Shown here: positions 1-16,100 of the stretch, piece after piece
How the letters are laid out: each line of letters opens with the position of its first letter
Position numbering within the stretch: position 1 is the first letter of the stretch
Source: Dermatophagoides farinae
Taxonomy: Eukaryota > Arthropoda > Arachnida > Sarcoptiformes > Pyroglyphidae
Length of the DNA stretch: 64,000 nucleotides
Assembly: GCF_024713945.1 (NCBI RefSeq)
Contig: NC_134684.1
Coordinates: 3,143,001 to 3,207,000 of the forward strand
Direction: 5' to 3'
Notes under the pieces: generated by a model
Database searches by the model: none
Told to the model about the DNA's origin: nothing
Seen by the model: the letters and a program-made list of their open reading frames with translations, nothing else
Translations under genes and position numbers: made by a program

Positions 1-3000
1 CAAAAAAAAAATGGCTGAATTATTTTTCTCGTCTCAAGCCATAACCATTTTCGAGGATACTTCAATATCAAAAGATGAAGAAAAACATCATTTGACAGTT
101 ACAATCATAATCATCATCATCATCATCATTGCCATAATCACTCCTCATCAACAGAAAGAATAAAAACCGGATGGTTCATTTTTGGTCATTAAAGTTTCTT
201 GTTTCTTGGTAAGATCAGTGTTAAAAAAAACATTCTATTTAGAACAACAAAATTCATTTTACAAGTTTCAATACTAAGAAATGATCGTTTTCATCTAATT
301 TTTTTTTCTCATTCTTTCATTTTCAATGTCTTTACAAATGAAACAAAAATAATGCTATGGCTGTGCAATTTTTTTTTAAAAATTGGTACTTGATTCATTC
401 AATTCTTAATTTGGTCTTATTACACGGCTAATTTAATTTTGTTAAAAATTACTTGAAACACATAACATTGGTAGAAGATAATGTTGTTGTGAATGAATTT
501 TGTCTGTGTGTGTGTGTGTATGTGTGAGAAAGAGAAAATGGAGATAATTCTTTCCACCAACATCATCATCATCAATGAACACATAATTTCCAACATTTTT
601 ACAGCCTGAATTTTCTAAAGAAAATTCACTTTTTTTTCAAAGAAAATTAGTGTCGAAACAAAAACGTTTTCGTGTTCCATTCACGCAAACACGCACACAC
701 ACACACTGAGTAAAGAACAAAGAATCTTGAACAACAATTCTTTGACTTTGTTTGGCCCATATTCATTCCTTTATTCATTCAATGATTTCTTGTCACAATT
801 GTTCCATGAATCTATTCTCATTTCTATTTGCAATATTCACATATATTCATCTGATTGATTCTGATAAAAATTTTCTCTTTCTCTCTCTCTCTTTTTCTAT
901 TTTTATGTTTATGTACATTTTCTGGAACATTACCAATGAACAACAAAACAAAACACAGTTGATTTCAAAGAAATGGGCAAAATAATGGGATGTAACGAAT
1001 GAATGAATGCATCGATGCGTTGATATGCGTTTATTTTTTCCTTTAGTTGAAAGGAAATGGGGCAAGAAATATTTTTTCTTTTTTTTTGGTAAAAAAAAAT
1101 TAAATTCATCTCAATGATCTCAACTTGCCCAAACAATTTAATATTCATTTTAATATTTTTGGCCTAAAATTTATCGTTTTTTTTCTCGTTGAATTCGCAA
1201 TTATTCTTATCATCATCATCATCATCGTGATGATCGAATTTGCTTCAGGTTAGATTCGATTCTTGATTCCTACATTCATGATCAATATTGATGAATTGTA
1301 ATTCGTAGTTTTTCTTTCAATCTATTTATATAATGACGTTGTTGGTACATACAACACTGAAAGATAATTCAATCAATAATCAATTGATTATTAATCAATA
1401 AATATGATTGTGTTCACTACACACACACACGCACGACACAAACATGACAAACTTCCAATTGATTACAGATATCGAGTGAATGTCATTGTAATTAGTGAAA
1501 ATTTTCGTTTGTTTTGTTTTGGTTTGGTATCTGCGGAAATTCTTTATTCTACAAATTTTCCAGTGAAAAAAATTCTTAAATATTTCGACGATTAGATTAA
1601 GAAAACAGTGAAAGCAAAAGAAAGAAAAAAATTCTTATTGATAATGATGCTGGAACCACCCAATAGGGTGTCCAATAAAATAAGTGATGGCCACAAGAAA
1701 AAAAAATGATGAAAATGATAATAAATTAAATTATCGGTTTTCAGACCAATGAAAACAGTTATATATTCTGAACGGAAACTATAGAAATGTTCCGGACGAT
1801 TCTGATCATTTTTTTTTTACTATTATTCTCTTTTTTTTCCAAGAAACAATATAACATATTTATAGATAAAATCATCATCGTCATTTAAAATTCTGGAACT
1901 AACCTGCCTGTATATCGTTATGATTCCATAAGAACTATAGTTTCTCACCAACCAACCAACCAACCAACAACAATGTTGGCCTGTCTGTATTTTTTTTTTA
2001 CAGTCACCAATCATCATCGATCGATTGTTGAATCAAATGAAAAATAAAAAAAAATGTAGAGTTAATGGCAAAGGAACAAAAAAATATTCTTGACACGTCG
2101 AAACTTTTTTTTTTTTTTTTAGTTTTTGCCGCCGAATGAATCGAATTCGTGTTGAAGAATTCTTCGCATCACATCTCACTTTTTTTCTCTCTCTTGATTA
2201 CTTTTTTAGATGTTATTTTTTTCTAATTTTTTTTTGCGAAAAAAAATTCATTTTTTTCTCAACATTCATTGGTGGTGTGTTTCGAACACAGTTGAAATGA
2301 ATTCTCAATCGAGAGTGGAAATATTGACCGTTGTTTTGTCCATCCAATGTCCAATGAAATGGGGTTTCACAGTTTTTTTTTTTGATTTAATCAAATTATA
2401 ATTAATTCCGATAGTTTCTGTTGAATTTGGAATAATAAAAATGTGTCTGTCTGTGTGTGTGTATGTGTGTGTGTGTGTGTGTTGGAGCAGTGTGACCAAA
2501 AGTTTTTTGTCTTGTTTTGTTTTGTTTTGTTGTTATTTTTTCACATCTGGACATCATGATGAGTTTTGAAAAACTTTTCATCATTAACAGCAACAGCAAC
2601 ATTGGCACATATCATTTACTTGAAGAAAAAAAAATTTTTTTTTTCACATCACAAAAACAAATATAAAGACAAAAATAAAATAAAATAACCAAGATGATGA
2701 TTTGATTCCTTGTTTTCAACATACAACAGATATATATAGCTAAAACTTAAACTTGATGAAGAATCAGATGAAAGAAAGAAAAAAGAAAGCAGAGAAAAAA
2801 AGTTTCAAACAAACAGATTGTTGCTGTTGCCAAGTGTGTGTCTGTGTATGGGTATATGCGTTCCAATTGGATCGACATCCATATAATAATGATCATCATC
2901 ATACACATGGACAAAATGGACAAATGAAACAAAAAAAAATCCATCCATTTTATTTGAAAACAAAAAAAAAACGCCGATACTACTACTACTACTACTCAAG

Positions 3001-3486
3001 TTAAGCTCATATTATTATTGTATTATACAATCATCAAGGATTGATGATTTTTATTTTCAATGAATCAAAGCGATGTATATATATTTAACCTTCATCAGTA
3101 ATCAGAAATATGGTATATATTCAAAAACAACAACAACAACAGCAACAACAACAACAAATAAAATTCATCCAAATGATCGATATGAAACGATTATAAAAAT
3201 GGTAGAAGAGAAAAAAAAACTTTGAATCATCATCATTCGTTTGCAATCAAACACACACACACACAAAGAGAGCAAAGCAAAAACAATCGATTTGACTTTT
3301 TTTTCTCTTCATCCCAACTATATATAAGTAAAGCTAATTATAACTTTTTTTTCATTGATTATTTGTTTGTTTGTTTGTTTATTTGTTACAATTTTTTCAT
3401 GTGTTGTAGTTGATTCAGATTCTGAATTTCTGAATTATTGGTCTTGGATTTTTCAATTCATTTCATTTCATTTTTTTTAATGGATA

Positions 3487-3525
<39 letters not shown>
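3487..3525. repeat. (TGA)n trinucleotide microsatellite
   Basis: An almost pure run of about 13 TGA units. It is one of the longest of the many TGA/TCA tracts in the window; a similar one is at 39348-39393. Confidence 0.9.
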
Positions 3526-3527
<2 letters not shown>

Positions 3528-6500
3528 AACGATTTTTCATTTTTTCAATATCTCATAGGTTTGATCAAAAAATTTTTTTTTGTTTTGTTTTCTTTTACTT
3601 AATCATTATGATGATGATCATTGGTTTTTTTTTCGGTGAGCGGGGGTGGGTGGGTGGAATAGGAGTGGTTGAAGTGAATCTAATAATTGAGTTTTTTTTT
3701 CTATCCACCAATCTTACCGTACAAGAGAATCGATTCATTCATCAAACGCATCAGAATCGTTCTTCTTCAGGAATCTTTGATGTTGTTTCATCTTTCTTTT
3801 TTTTTGTTTTTGTTTTTGTTTACCAATATTGCCATTCTCTTTACAGTGGGCAGCAATAAGAATTCTTGAAAATGTTCGATTCAAATAGCAGCAGCAACAA
3901 CAACAACAATCGATATAATCGATTTTTATTTACCAGAACAAAAAAAATTTCTTTCGTATTATTATTATCCACAATACATACGCTTGGATTTTCGTTTCAT
4001 TTTTTTTTTTTTTGTTTAGAATCGAAAATTTGTGATCGCATCCTTTTTTTTTGTTCTTCTAAAGAAAGATTTTCAATGAAATTCACTTTGATCATCATCA
4101 TCATTGGTTTAATTCTGTTTTTGTTCCACTGTGGTTATACATGTGTATGATGTCTGTAAATGTAAAAGTTACATGTTGAAATGGAAAAAAATCGACATTT
4201 ACATCAAACCAAACATCGGCATCATCATCATCATCATCGTTGAACATTGAACAATAATCCAATTTTGATGTCTTCTTGTTTTTTTTTCTTGTTTCAATAT
4301 ATAAAAGTGGAAATGAAATATATGGTGGAAAAAACTTTCCATATGTACACACACACATCACACAAAAAAAAATTCTGATTCTTACAACCCAGAGAACGAT
4401 TCTAAGAAATTAAAACCAATTTTCATCATCATCATCTTTGCTGGTACAGATGTGTTTCATCTTGTTTGGAAAAAATTTCAGGTTTTCTGTAACATTTTTC
4501 ATTGGCATATGGTATATAGAGTTTAATATCTTCAATCTTATCTTTGTCGTATAAAAATTCTAGTTTTGAATCATCGTCTTTTGTTTTTTTTTTTGATTCT
4601 TGAAATTTATGTGTTTCATTTGTTGGTGATTCTCATTATATCATTATCAATTGTGATAATTTGGGTCTAAATGAAATTTTTGTACCATTCGGTTTCTTGT
4701 GTGTTAATAAATAGTTTGGCCATAAATTATATAACACACTTGAAAAATGAAACAACAACAACAACCAAAAACAAAATGCTTGGAATATATGGAAAAAAAA
4801 TCTTGAAACAAAACCATGAAGCAGATAGAATTCTGTTGACATTTAATGTTTCCAAAAATATCTTGACTATTTTGCTGCTGCTGCTGCTGCTGTTGTTGTT
4901 TCACAATAATTTCATTTGCATTGCACTTAAATTCTTGTACATTTATTGAAATGTTTTTTTGTCGTTTTTGTTTCTGGTTCTTCTTGAATCGTGATGATTT
5001 TTTTTCTTCGATTCTTTGTCGTCATTATCATCATTATTATTTTTTTTTGTCGGATACTCGTGATCTTTGATTTTTGACCACACACACACACACTCGCACA
5101 CACAGATGAAAGTGGTCAACCTCAATTAACGGTCGTCTACATATAAAACAACAACAAAAAAAATTGCACGTCATTGAATGTATGTGTGTAACGACAGGAA
5201 AAAAAATAGTTTGTCAATTTCCGTTGTCGACAAAATTTTCTTTCTCAACAACAACAACAACAACAAAAAAGCTCGACATTTTTTTTTATTGTTGTTATTC
5301 TTGTCTGTTGTCTTTGTTGTTGTTGTTGTTGTTGTTGGTTCACAAGAAGATAAATGTGGCTATTCGTGTGTGTGTGTGTGTGTTTTCAGTTAAATCAAGC
5401 AATGCAAAGGTTGTAGAATGTTAAAGAATAAAAAAAAAAATAAATAAATAAATGAATGGATCGAGAACGAGCATCATCCATATAGAAGAAGAAGAAGAAG
5501 AATTATAGCCGAAAACGAAAACGTTGAAAAAATTGCTGGTAATGGCTGTGAATAGGCAGAGAGAGAGAGAGCTTGGTAGCGATATATAGTGAATACCGTT
5601 ATAGTATATCCATTATTATATGGCATCATTTTTAATTAAGCTTAATCGTCGTTTATAAATGATGCGACGATCCAAAAGTATTGTATTGTTACAGAACAAC
5701 ACAATACAAGGACAAATACGCAATATAACCCTTTCTTTCTTTTATTTTTTTTTCTTGTTCAAAGCACACGGTAAACGACAATGACAGTTTAGATGGTGGT
5801 GGCAGTGGTGGTGGTGTTTTAACTCATTTTCGGATGATGATGATGATGATCCAGAATTGGTAAACATACACATACACAAAGAGAGAGTTTATGGAGAAAA
5901 TTGAATTTATTTTTCGAATCGATTTTTTTTGTTTTGTCTTGCTTTTCTCATTTTGATTATGATGGCCATGATGAAGATGTATATATATATCCTAGACGTC
6001 ATTTTGAAAAATTTTTTTTGTTCCAGTTTGTTTACAATCAAAATCTAATGGTTAGAGTTCAGTTCAAAACCATCATCATCATCATCATCATCGTCATTAT
6101 CGTTTTATGTTGTTGTTGTTGATATTATGGATATAGACTTTGAATGAATTAAGCTCTCAAAATTCTAAAAAAATGAGTTGAATAGATTGGCTTGGTTGAA
6201 TTTGGTGTGTGTGTGTGTGTGTGTCAGTGTATAGACAAGATATCTTAATTAAATATTCACTATAAATCTAACCAATGACAACCATGATGATGATGATGAT
6301 GATGATGATGAAGCATTTTTTTTTGGATCGTAACTTTTCATAAACATGGCTTACGTTTAATTTTTAATTTTCATTCAAGATTTTTTTCTAGTCTTATCTG
6401 ATCTGTGATAAACACGCGATTTCATTGTGAATTTGATTGACATTGTTCAAGTCGATCCATACACACGCACACACACACAAAAAACGTCATGATAATCTCT

Positions 6501-8904
6501 ATATTCACATCATGAGTGAATGATAATTTTTTTTTCGGTCGAAACTTTTTTTTTTAATCTTTTCAATATAATTCATTTCCACCTTAACTTGGTGAAAGTG
6601 GGGGGGAGGGAAATGTGAAACATGATGGATATGATGATACGAGTGTCAATGGAAATACACTCTTTTGACAGGTTTGGGTTTTCATTTTCGGTTTTTTTTT
6701 CATTCACCACTGGTTTTTTTTTTCATTGTTCCACTATTCATCGATTTTTTGTTTCGAAATTCAAATTTTTTTTTTTGGCATCCAAAACGTTCATTTTAAC
6801 CATTTCTTTATTTGTTTATTGTAATTAGAAACATTTGTGAATTGTAAAATATTCATTTTCATTCACTGAATATATAAACAGGAGGAATCACATTAGGTAA
6901 ATTCCACTTTTCATATTCATAACAAGCAGTTTCATTTCTTATTTTTGCCTACCATTTTAGACTAATATTTGCTTTTTTTTTAGAAAAAGAAGGGCAAAAA
7001 AAAACTTTTCATTTCAATTTAAAATCAATGTTTTTTTTTTCTTTTGATCTGGAAAAAAATTTTCAATTTCACGTTTATGCTAAAATATGTGAAGTGGCTA
7101 AATAAAAAATATTGCGTGCCTATTCAATGATTCTTTATGTAAAACAAGGAATTTTTTTTCCTGATATTTTTCCATATTTGTAAATATGGGGAAAAAAATC
7201 CATCGATTGGTTAGAGAATCAAAGAATCTTTTCCATACTTTTAGAACATGAAATATAATGCAAAAAAAGAAAAAAATGTTTTCATTTTACATCACACATA
7301 ATTAGATTGGATTCATCTTGCTTTTTTTTTGTTTCATTCGACTTTTGGATTCAATTCAATTCAATTCAATCCAATCATAATGATGATTAGTATTTCATAC
7401 AAAAAAAAACCTAAAAAGATAAAACGACGAAACTTTTCGTGCATTGAGACCTAGTTAACGTGTTTCTTTTATTGGTTGCTTTCACTATTCATCTATGGAT
7501 CCATATATGATGAAATAATGTGATCGAGAAATTTTTCTCGTACGAATATAATCATCTCATCGATGATGATAATTTTTGTTTTAGGTTTTTTTTTATTATT
7601 TTAGCTCAAAAAAAAAAACAAACAAACTTTTCATTTTCACAAAAACACACGTACACCATTTGAATTTTCAATATGTATAGTGAATTTAATGGTAGTGAAA
7701 AAAAAATTAATAAAAGCATCATCGATGATCATGATCAACTCGACAATCTCATTTCCATGATGATGATGATGATGATGATCTTTAAAACTTCTTGAAAATG
7801 ATGAGATGATTTCAATATATATTCGATTCTAGTAGTTGTGTATCTTGAGAATATATTTTGAAAATAACTTAATTGAACTTTTCGTTTCTGTAGGTTCATT
7901 GTAAAAAGAATTTTTTTATTTTTTTTTTTTTGCATAATTATTCCCCATAGGATTTTTTGTTTTCTGAAGATGGTACCCACGCACACGTTTGGCATCATCA
8001 TCATCATCATTGGATTCTGTGATCAATTCTTATCCAGACTTTTGGAAAAATAGAAAATTTGAAATTCAAGTACGAAACAACAACAACAACACACGCTGTA
8101 CCGTTATTCAAAATTTTCAAATTTTTTTTTCAACTTCATTATCGATTGATGTTGCTCAGAATTGTGATATGGTGGTGATTTTCAAGAAAAAAAATGAAGG
8201 GAAAAGTTTTCACTACTTTTCAACATTTTTTGCAAACTCATCTTACTCATCAGTACTTACTGTGATCATGATTATTGATATCAGAAGAAGAAGAAGAAGA
8301 AAAAGTGATTTTAATTATCTTTCCATATATTGGAATTCTTTTAGAAAACATTAAGTGTACAGAATCGATGAATGAATATGCCCAACCGATTTTAATACAA
8401 ATTCAACCAATATATTCCAATGGAATACTAATCATATACATACAAAAATGTTAATAATGACTTGTTTGATCTTTTTGCTATTCACGAGCTACATGATTCT
8501 TGATGATGATTATCATCATATTGTCATTTGCATTGTGTGTCTGTGTGTGTATGTGGTTATCATTTATCATCATGATACTACAGTAGAACAAAACCAACAA
8601 CAAAAAAAATCGTATTGGATTCGACTTAATTAGTGGAAATTCTGTTTCATTCTCCGTTTTTTTTTTTGCTATCACATAGTATATGATCATTGATATAATC
8701 AACTATTAAGTTTTTTCTACTCGTATACCAAAAATTGAATGGATAACTAGAATAATTAACCAATAGCAAATTCTAACGTCATAAGAATATAAATACACCT
8801 TAATTAGATAATAAGACTACTACAGAATTCGTTTGTTTAAAAAGATCAGAATTATTTACACACACACACACATACAGATGAATGCAAAAAGAATTCAACA
8901 TGTG

Positions 8905-8931
8905 AATTACTGGAAACATGTTCCAGTAATT
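8905..8931. repeat. Perfect 11-bp inverted repeat (hairpin)
   Basis: The left arm AATTACTGGAA (8905-8915) and right arm TTCCAGTAATT (8921-8931) are exact reverse complements around a 5-nt loop. No gene lies nearby. It is not made of simple repeat, unlike most symmetric sequence in this region. Confidence 0.7.
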
Positions 8932-10074
8932 TAATTTCCTAATTAAAAAGTTTCATTGCATTTGATGATGATGTAGAATTCTTTATTCTTAGGCAAAAGA
9001 AAGAAAAAATAGAATAATCGTAATAGCTATACGAATCATAATCATTAACATGATTATTATTATTATTATCGAATTGCAGAATATAAAAAAAATTGTCCAG
9101 TAATAATACTTTGAGAATATATCAAAGTATAATTGTCGGTTGGATTGTTTTTTTCTTTTTTGCTTGGATCATTATCATTATATTCTATTCACCAATTTTT
9201 ATGGCATTTATTTATAGAGAATATTCTGTTCTGATGTTTGTGTGTGTGTGTGTGTATGGCCACCTGTTTCAATTGAAATGGATTCTAAAAATTATGGATG
9301 AATGTGTGGTTTATGTTTTTTCTTGTTTTTATTTTTGTTTGTTTGTTTGTTTTTTTATTCGCCATAAAAATTTTTATTTTGTTCCAATGGCGAATACAAC
9401 CATTGTCAAAATCAATCGTAAATCGAAATTTTCGATATTAAATCGTTTTTTGAATCAAAAGAATTGCTCCATTATCCAAAAAAAAAAAATACATTTGATT
9501 CTTTTTATTTTGTTGAAGGTAATTATTCCAAGCTGGCATTCATATGTATTGCCTACGATTATTATTATTATTGGTGGGATTTTCGAAAATATCTATACCA
9601 TATCTATTGTGTTTTTTGCGTATTTTTTTACAATTTTTTTTTCTTTCTTTCTCTCACCATCATCAACTTGCCCATTTTTTTTCATGTTCATAACAATGGT
9701 TTCCTATATATATATATGACAACCGTGTATATGTCATCCATATACACACACACACACACAGATAGTATGGGAATTTAGTTTTTATTTTGTTTTGTTTTCA
9801 TATATTTTCCCATTGTGAATTGACAAGATAATCTCTTCACTCAATGTGTGTGTGTGTGTGTGTGTGTGTCTAGAGCCGAAAATTTTTTTTTTGCTGCCTG
9901 TTTTGAACTTTTTTTGTTGTTGTTGTTGTTGTTGAACCAGTGTATGATGATGATGATTATGATAAGCTCCCTGGGTTAGTTTTTTTTTTGTTTTTTTTCC
10001 TTTTCATTCAAGAATTTTAGTTTTTAGTTTATTTAATAGTTAATATATCGTCATAGTTCTTTTCATATTTTCGA

Positions 10075-10102
10075 TTCTCTCTCTCTCTCTCTCTCTCTCT
10101 CT
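10075..10102. repeat. (CT)n dinucleotide microsatellite
   Basis: A nearly uninterrupted CT run of about 28 bp in the gene-poor left part of the window. Confidence 0.85.
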
Positions 10103-13100
10103 GCTAGTTCCTTTATGAAAAAAAAGAGAATCGATAGAATGTCTACCTAAGAACAGAGAAAAAGATTTCAAATCGATTATCATGTAACAATGGATGTGTG
10201 AATCAAACAAACAAACGAATGAGAAAATAACATGATTATGATGATAATATAATGCTGAATACGTTGGGTAAACAATACCCTTGTGTTTGCTTGTTCGCAT
10301 TTTTTTTTGTGTGTGTGTATGGATGTGGTTTCATTATCATGACAGATTCTTCATATACAGAATCGATCAAAATGAAAAAAAATAATAATTGATTCAAAAT
10401 TTGTGAATCAATTTTTGTTTTTGTTGATTCAATCATTATTTGTATGTTGGTCATCACACATAATGAATACATTTGAAGGATTGTTATCCTTGTGGTGACG
10501 GTAGTGGTGACGGTGGTGGTTGTTGTTACAATTATCGCTGATCTTTACAAATTTTTTTTTGTTCTCCAGATTCAGCTTTCCATGCCACATCAATCATGGA
10601 TATTTATTGATGGTGACACGTTTTTGAAAGTCAGCAAAAAAACACCATTGTTGACCATCATCATCATCATCATACGTCATTTATAATAACAGCCACTTAC
10701 ATTTTGGAAGAAAAAAAAAGAAAAAAAAAAGTTTGAAACAGTCAATAATCACAAACGTGATTCCATTTCATTACAATTATTATTGTGATTATTTATGATT
10801 GAAATTGACATTGAAGAAAATCGATTATTTTTATCACTGGATGCAGATTTATTCAGAATTTTTTTTTCTCTCCTTTTGATGGCCATTTTATTTTATTCTT
10901 CTTTTCACACACACAAACAAACTAAACTAATCTAATAATAATAAAAAAAAGTGGCCATTGTACGAGCTAATTAAATTGATTTGATTTTCAGATTTTCAGA
11001 TTTTTTTTTTGGTCATTTGAAATCGAAAACACTTACAGAATGATGATGATGATGATGACGATGATGGTAGTGGTTGTGGGGCGCCATTAATGGTCCATTT
11101 TTATTATTATGACGATCATGTAAATCTTGTGCCTCGAAAAAAAAGAATGTGGCCATAAACATTCAAGAAATGATGATGATGATTGAAATTCGATTACCTC
11201 TCTCTCTCAGACACACACAATCGTGATAATGATAAAAAAAAATAGTGCAAAAAATTCAGAAAAAAAAGTATTATTGCGATCCAAAAATCAATCAATCCAT
11301 CCATTCATTCATATCAAGACAACAAAATTGAAACAACAATCGAAAAAACATTTCTCTAAATATAAAATTCAATTCAATTGAAATGACTATACAAGCAAAG
11401 AAAACGGAAAAATTCAAATTACCAACTGGACATGTGTGTGGTGTGTGCAGGGGGGGATAATTGGATGGACTCTATTGGTGATCAACAACAAAAAAATGGA
11501 CAATTTTTTTTCTCTCCTGTTATCGTACAACGATGATAATGATGAAAAAGAAAAGAATAGAATGATTCTTCGTCATCATCATCATAGTTGTGTAGTCCAA
11601 TCAAACAAGCAAGAAACCATTCTAATAAATGATTGGTCGATTGGCGATCATTTTCTTTATACACACACACTAAAGATGAATTGAATTCAATGGAATTCAA
11701 TTCAATTCAATTGAAATGGATGAAAGTTAAACACTGAAATTGACTTTATTCAATTTTCGATTCATGTATGATATGGTAACACTGGGAAATGATGAAGAAG
11801 AATAATAAAACTGTAAACTGTATTCATATTATATGATATTATGATTCGAATTTTTTTTTCATTTCATTTCATTTCATTTCGTTTTGGTTTCAGGAACCAT
11901 GAATCGAATCGAATCGAATGAATTGAATTGGAATAATATTCGATTCAATGGCCGTGGGGGAGGAGGGACAGTAACAAAAAAAAATTCTCGTTTTTTTATT
12001 GTTGTTGTTGTGTATGTATGAATACAAACGAGGGGCAAATAAAAATGTGAATTTTTTTTCTGTTAAAAAAAAATGATCTCTGAAGTGAAAGAAAAAGTGA
12101 TCAAAAGACAATGATCACTATTACAACGACAACAACAACAACAACAACAACAACAATGACAATGACGATGATCATGATTCTAAATACCATTTTTTTTTCT
12201 TCATTTCCCTTTTTTTCCATATATGAATCAATTTGTATACACACATTCAATCATCATAGTCAATCTATTATTAACAATTGATGATGATCATGATTGTTTG
12301 GTTGATAATATCTTCAAATAATGTGGCTATATATACACACCATACACATGAATAACAAACTGGGTCGAAAAGGGAATACAAAAAAAAAATCAAAAATCGA
12401 ACCATTTGAATCGCGATTTAAAAAACACACACACACATGAAATAATGTAAAACGAATATGATGAACAGAAAAAAAAGAAAAATCTCTTTCATTTTATGAT
12501 TATTATCATTATTATAGGCTTCATTTATAGATTATAGGTTGATCCGTTCATGGTATATATATCTAAATGATCATTGATTGAACTTTGATCGAATTTTGGA
12601 CATATATCTAAAGTCAATATAAAGAAGAACAGAAAAAAAATCATTAGTATTTACAATGGTTGAATGAATATTCTACGGAATCTATGAATGAATGATATAA
12701 ACATGGTATAAACATCATTGATTTATATTTGGATGGAGAAAAAAAATTCTGATTTGATTTGATTTGATAAATTCGAATCAAATTTGTAGGCTATCCATAT
12801 TTCTTTACATTTGGCAATCAATTTATTTTCAATTATTATTATCAATTGCAACTTTTATGTATGTATACAAAAAAAAAGAAAGAAAAAAAAACTCTTATAG
12901 AAATTCAAAATCTTGAATTGTGCACAACAACAACAACAACAACAAAAACTTATATAACACAATAAAAAAACTTACCAAACAATAAATTGGTTCACACATC
13001 AAATGTGAAAAATCAAATTAGTGCCTATTGTGAATCAAATGTGACTATTGTGTGTGTGTATGTATGAAACACATTTCTTTCTTTCTTTTTTCGATTCTTT

Positions 13101-16100
13101 GATTCTTTGATTCTATCACAAGAATTTCATAATATGTGTGTGTGTGTGTGTGTGTGAATACAATATTGTTAAAGTTTTTTTTTCGTCCATGGTCAACCTG
13201 AAACATTTTTGTTTGTTGAAAAGAATGTTCGAATGTTTGTGCAGTGTGTATGCGTGTATGTGGAAATAGAAAAAGTTTTTTTTTCTTTCTTTCATCCATC
13301 ATCATACGTATATGTGAGAGGCGAGAAAAAAAATCGATACGATTCTTTACAATCAAACAAATGATTTCCAATATTATGTGATTCAATAATAATATAATCG
13401 ATCTTTATTGTGCACAAAGTATTATCATCATCATCATCATAGTTAAGTATCGAATTTAATGATAATGATGATGATAATAACAAATTTAATAATTGATTTT
13501 TTTTCTTTTCATTTTAGGACTTTTGTTACAATGATGATCATGATACATGATGATGATGACGATGACGACAATATATACTTGCGTATTAAGATCGGTAATC
13601 GAACTTAATCGAAATAAATATCGGCCATTCACTCACTAGTAAGTAAGAAAGAATGTTTGAACTTATGTTTATCGCACCACCATCATCCCCAGTCTCCAAA
13701 AAAAATGTTATCGGATGCCAATCATAAGTATAGCCTGGCACACAAATACTTTAAATGATATGCCAACATTTTTTTTTTTTTTTTGGATTTCAAATTGTAC
13801 GGCCAATCAAGTTTTTTCTTTACTCATTGGTAGCATACGTTTTTTTCGAATCAATTTTCAAATCGATTTCATTCCATGATGATCCAGAAAAAAAATTGTT
13901 GTCAAAATGAAATGAATGAAGCAAAGAAAAGAAAAAAAAATAGTCATCATCATCATCGATAGTGATCATATCATATCATAATAATTTCAATATATATGAT
14001 GATCTCTCACATATAAATTCAAGGATTTTCTTCATCATCATCAAAATCATCATTATAATAACAAAATGAATTTGGAAATGAATGATTGACACTTTTTTTT
14101 CCAATATTTACCAATTTCAATCTCTTCTTTTGCCATTCCTGATCATCATCATCATCATCATCATCATTTTTTCTCATTCTGATAATCAAGTTCATTGATA
14201 AACACTGAATTGACTATAATTGGATAATTACGAATGGATAAAAAAAAAAAAAATCAGCCGGCTGGAGATGCCCATTGGAGATGGCCAAAGTCCAGACAAC
14301 AAAAAAAATAATGATAAAAACCATGAGATTTTTTTGGACGAGATTTCTAAATTAGGCTCATTTTCTTTTTTTTTTCCATAACCAATTTCACCAATACTTA
14401 TCTCAGTATGAGTCTTTTTTTTATTTTTTAGCTAACAGAATAAAACCAAATCTTTTTGGCCGAATCATTTAGCCATCTTTTGGATTTCTCTCTCTCTCTT
14501 TTTGTTTTTTTTGATTCGTCCATTATCATCATGGATCAATGTCTATTGTTCCATAATAATAAAAAAAAACTTGACAGCAGCAACATCAGCAGCAGCAGTC
14601 GGCTTAGTTGATTTTTTTTTTGTTATTATTATTTTGCTTTTCATTCGTAAATCTCTTGTTCGACCAATAACACCAAAAGAAAAAAAGAACAATAATAACG
14701 ATGATGATGATGAACAAATGAATCATTCTAAACACAACACACACACACACATTGCATGATTAGACAGAATTTCGTCAAAGATTTTGTCCATCAAACTCTT
14801 GCTTTTTGTTCCATATATAGAGATATACAAGAGAAATAATTGAATAATAGAAGTTTAGCTTAGCGACCACCCCCACCCCCCATTCACAGAATCGCTCACT
14901 CAATTCATTCACATTCACTAAATAATAATGAAAGAATCCATAGACAATTAGATTTTTAGTTGAGAATCTATTTTTTTTCTTTCGTTCCGTTTTGTTTTTA
15001 AGTAACAATATAATGATTATGTCGACATGATGATCGACGTTCATCCATCCGGTTAGAATTGAATGTGAACAAAAAAAAAAAAAAACAAAAAGACGAAGAA
15101 TTCATTTCATTCAATGAATAATAAGAATTATTATTGAAAGCGCTAAAGCATCAAGCCATGGTTAACGCCATCATTCGAATTGTAGTGATTTTTGTTCTTT
15201 ATCAATGAAAATAAAACAAAAAACAAAAAAAAAAACAAACGACAAACAAAAAAAATTTGACATGATTTTGACTATAGAAAAAAAAACAAGACAAGACAAA
15301 ATGATGGCCAAGTGATCACAAGAATTTTTTTTTCATTTGTCGTGTATATGGATAATATGAAGAAAAACGGAAAAAAGAGAGAGATGAATGAATGTAGATT
15401 TGTTTTTTGTTTTCTCATCGAGTCTTAAATCTATTTTCTTCCTTTCTCTCTCTCTCTCTTTACTCTCTCTCTCTCTCTTAAAAGATATCCTACTGTGTCA
15501 AATCTAATTTACTTCTTAGTGGCTGTTGTTGTCGCCAATGATGATGATGTTGATGATGAGAATGATGTAGTTGATGTTTTTTTTTTCATTTCTTTTCCCC
15601 TTTTTTCATGTTTTTGGTTGGATTTTGTTTTTTTTTTTGTCATTATTTGTTCGATTTGTTGTCGAGAGAGAAAGAGAAAGGGAAAATTCCAATTCAACCA
15701 TTTCAAAAAAAAAAACACACAGAGATCATATGTGTTGAAAAAAGCCGCTTTTTTTTGTTTATATATATCCATCTCTTCGATGATATTTTGTCATTATTGT
15801 TTTATACTAAAACACACACACACACATGATACATCATGGATCACACAAACAAGATACATTGCATTGAAAGAGATTGAAGAAGATTCGAACGAATAAAAAA
15901 AAAATCTTATTATCCAAGAATTTCCGTTTGTCATTCTAATGCTATTCCTACCACTGCTACTGCTACTACTACCATATTTTTGATTCATTTATCCGAATAC
16001 AGAGTTCTTATTTCTGTTTCTATTTCTGTGTTTGTTCCATTTTCTAATCAATATTATCATCATCATCTATATGTGTGACAAGACAACGATGTATACAGAA

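Noticed and set aside
3481-3530. Regular short repeats that might suggest a CRISPR array
   Set aside because: They are simple trinucleotide tracts without unique spacers, and the genome is eukaryotic.
7989-8354. 121-codon open frame on the plus strand
   Set aside because: It starts inside a TCA repeat and contains microsatellite-derived Asn and Arg runs. No domain or homology is recognised.
9093-9719. 208-codon open frame on the plus strand, hydrophobic
   Set aside because: It lacks an ATG start at its first codon and is built from T-rich tracts giving Phe/Ile/Val/Cys runs. It has no family motif or splice structure and is probably chance openness.
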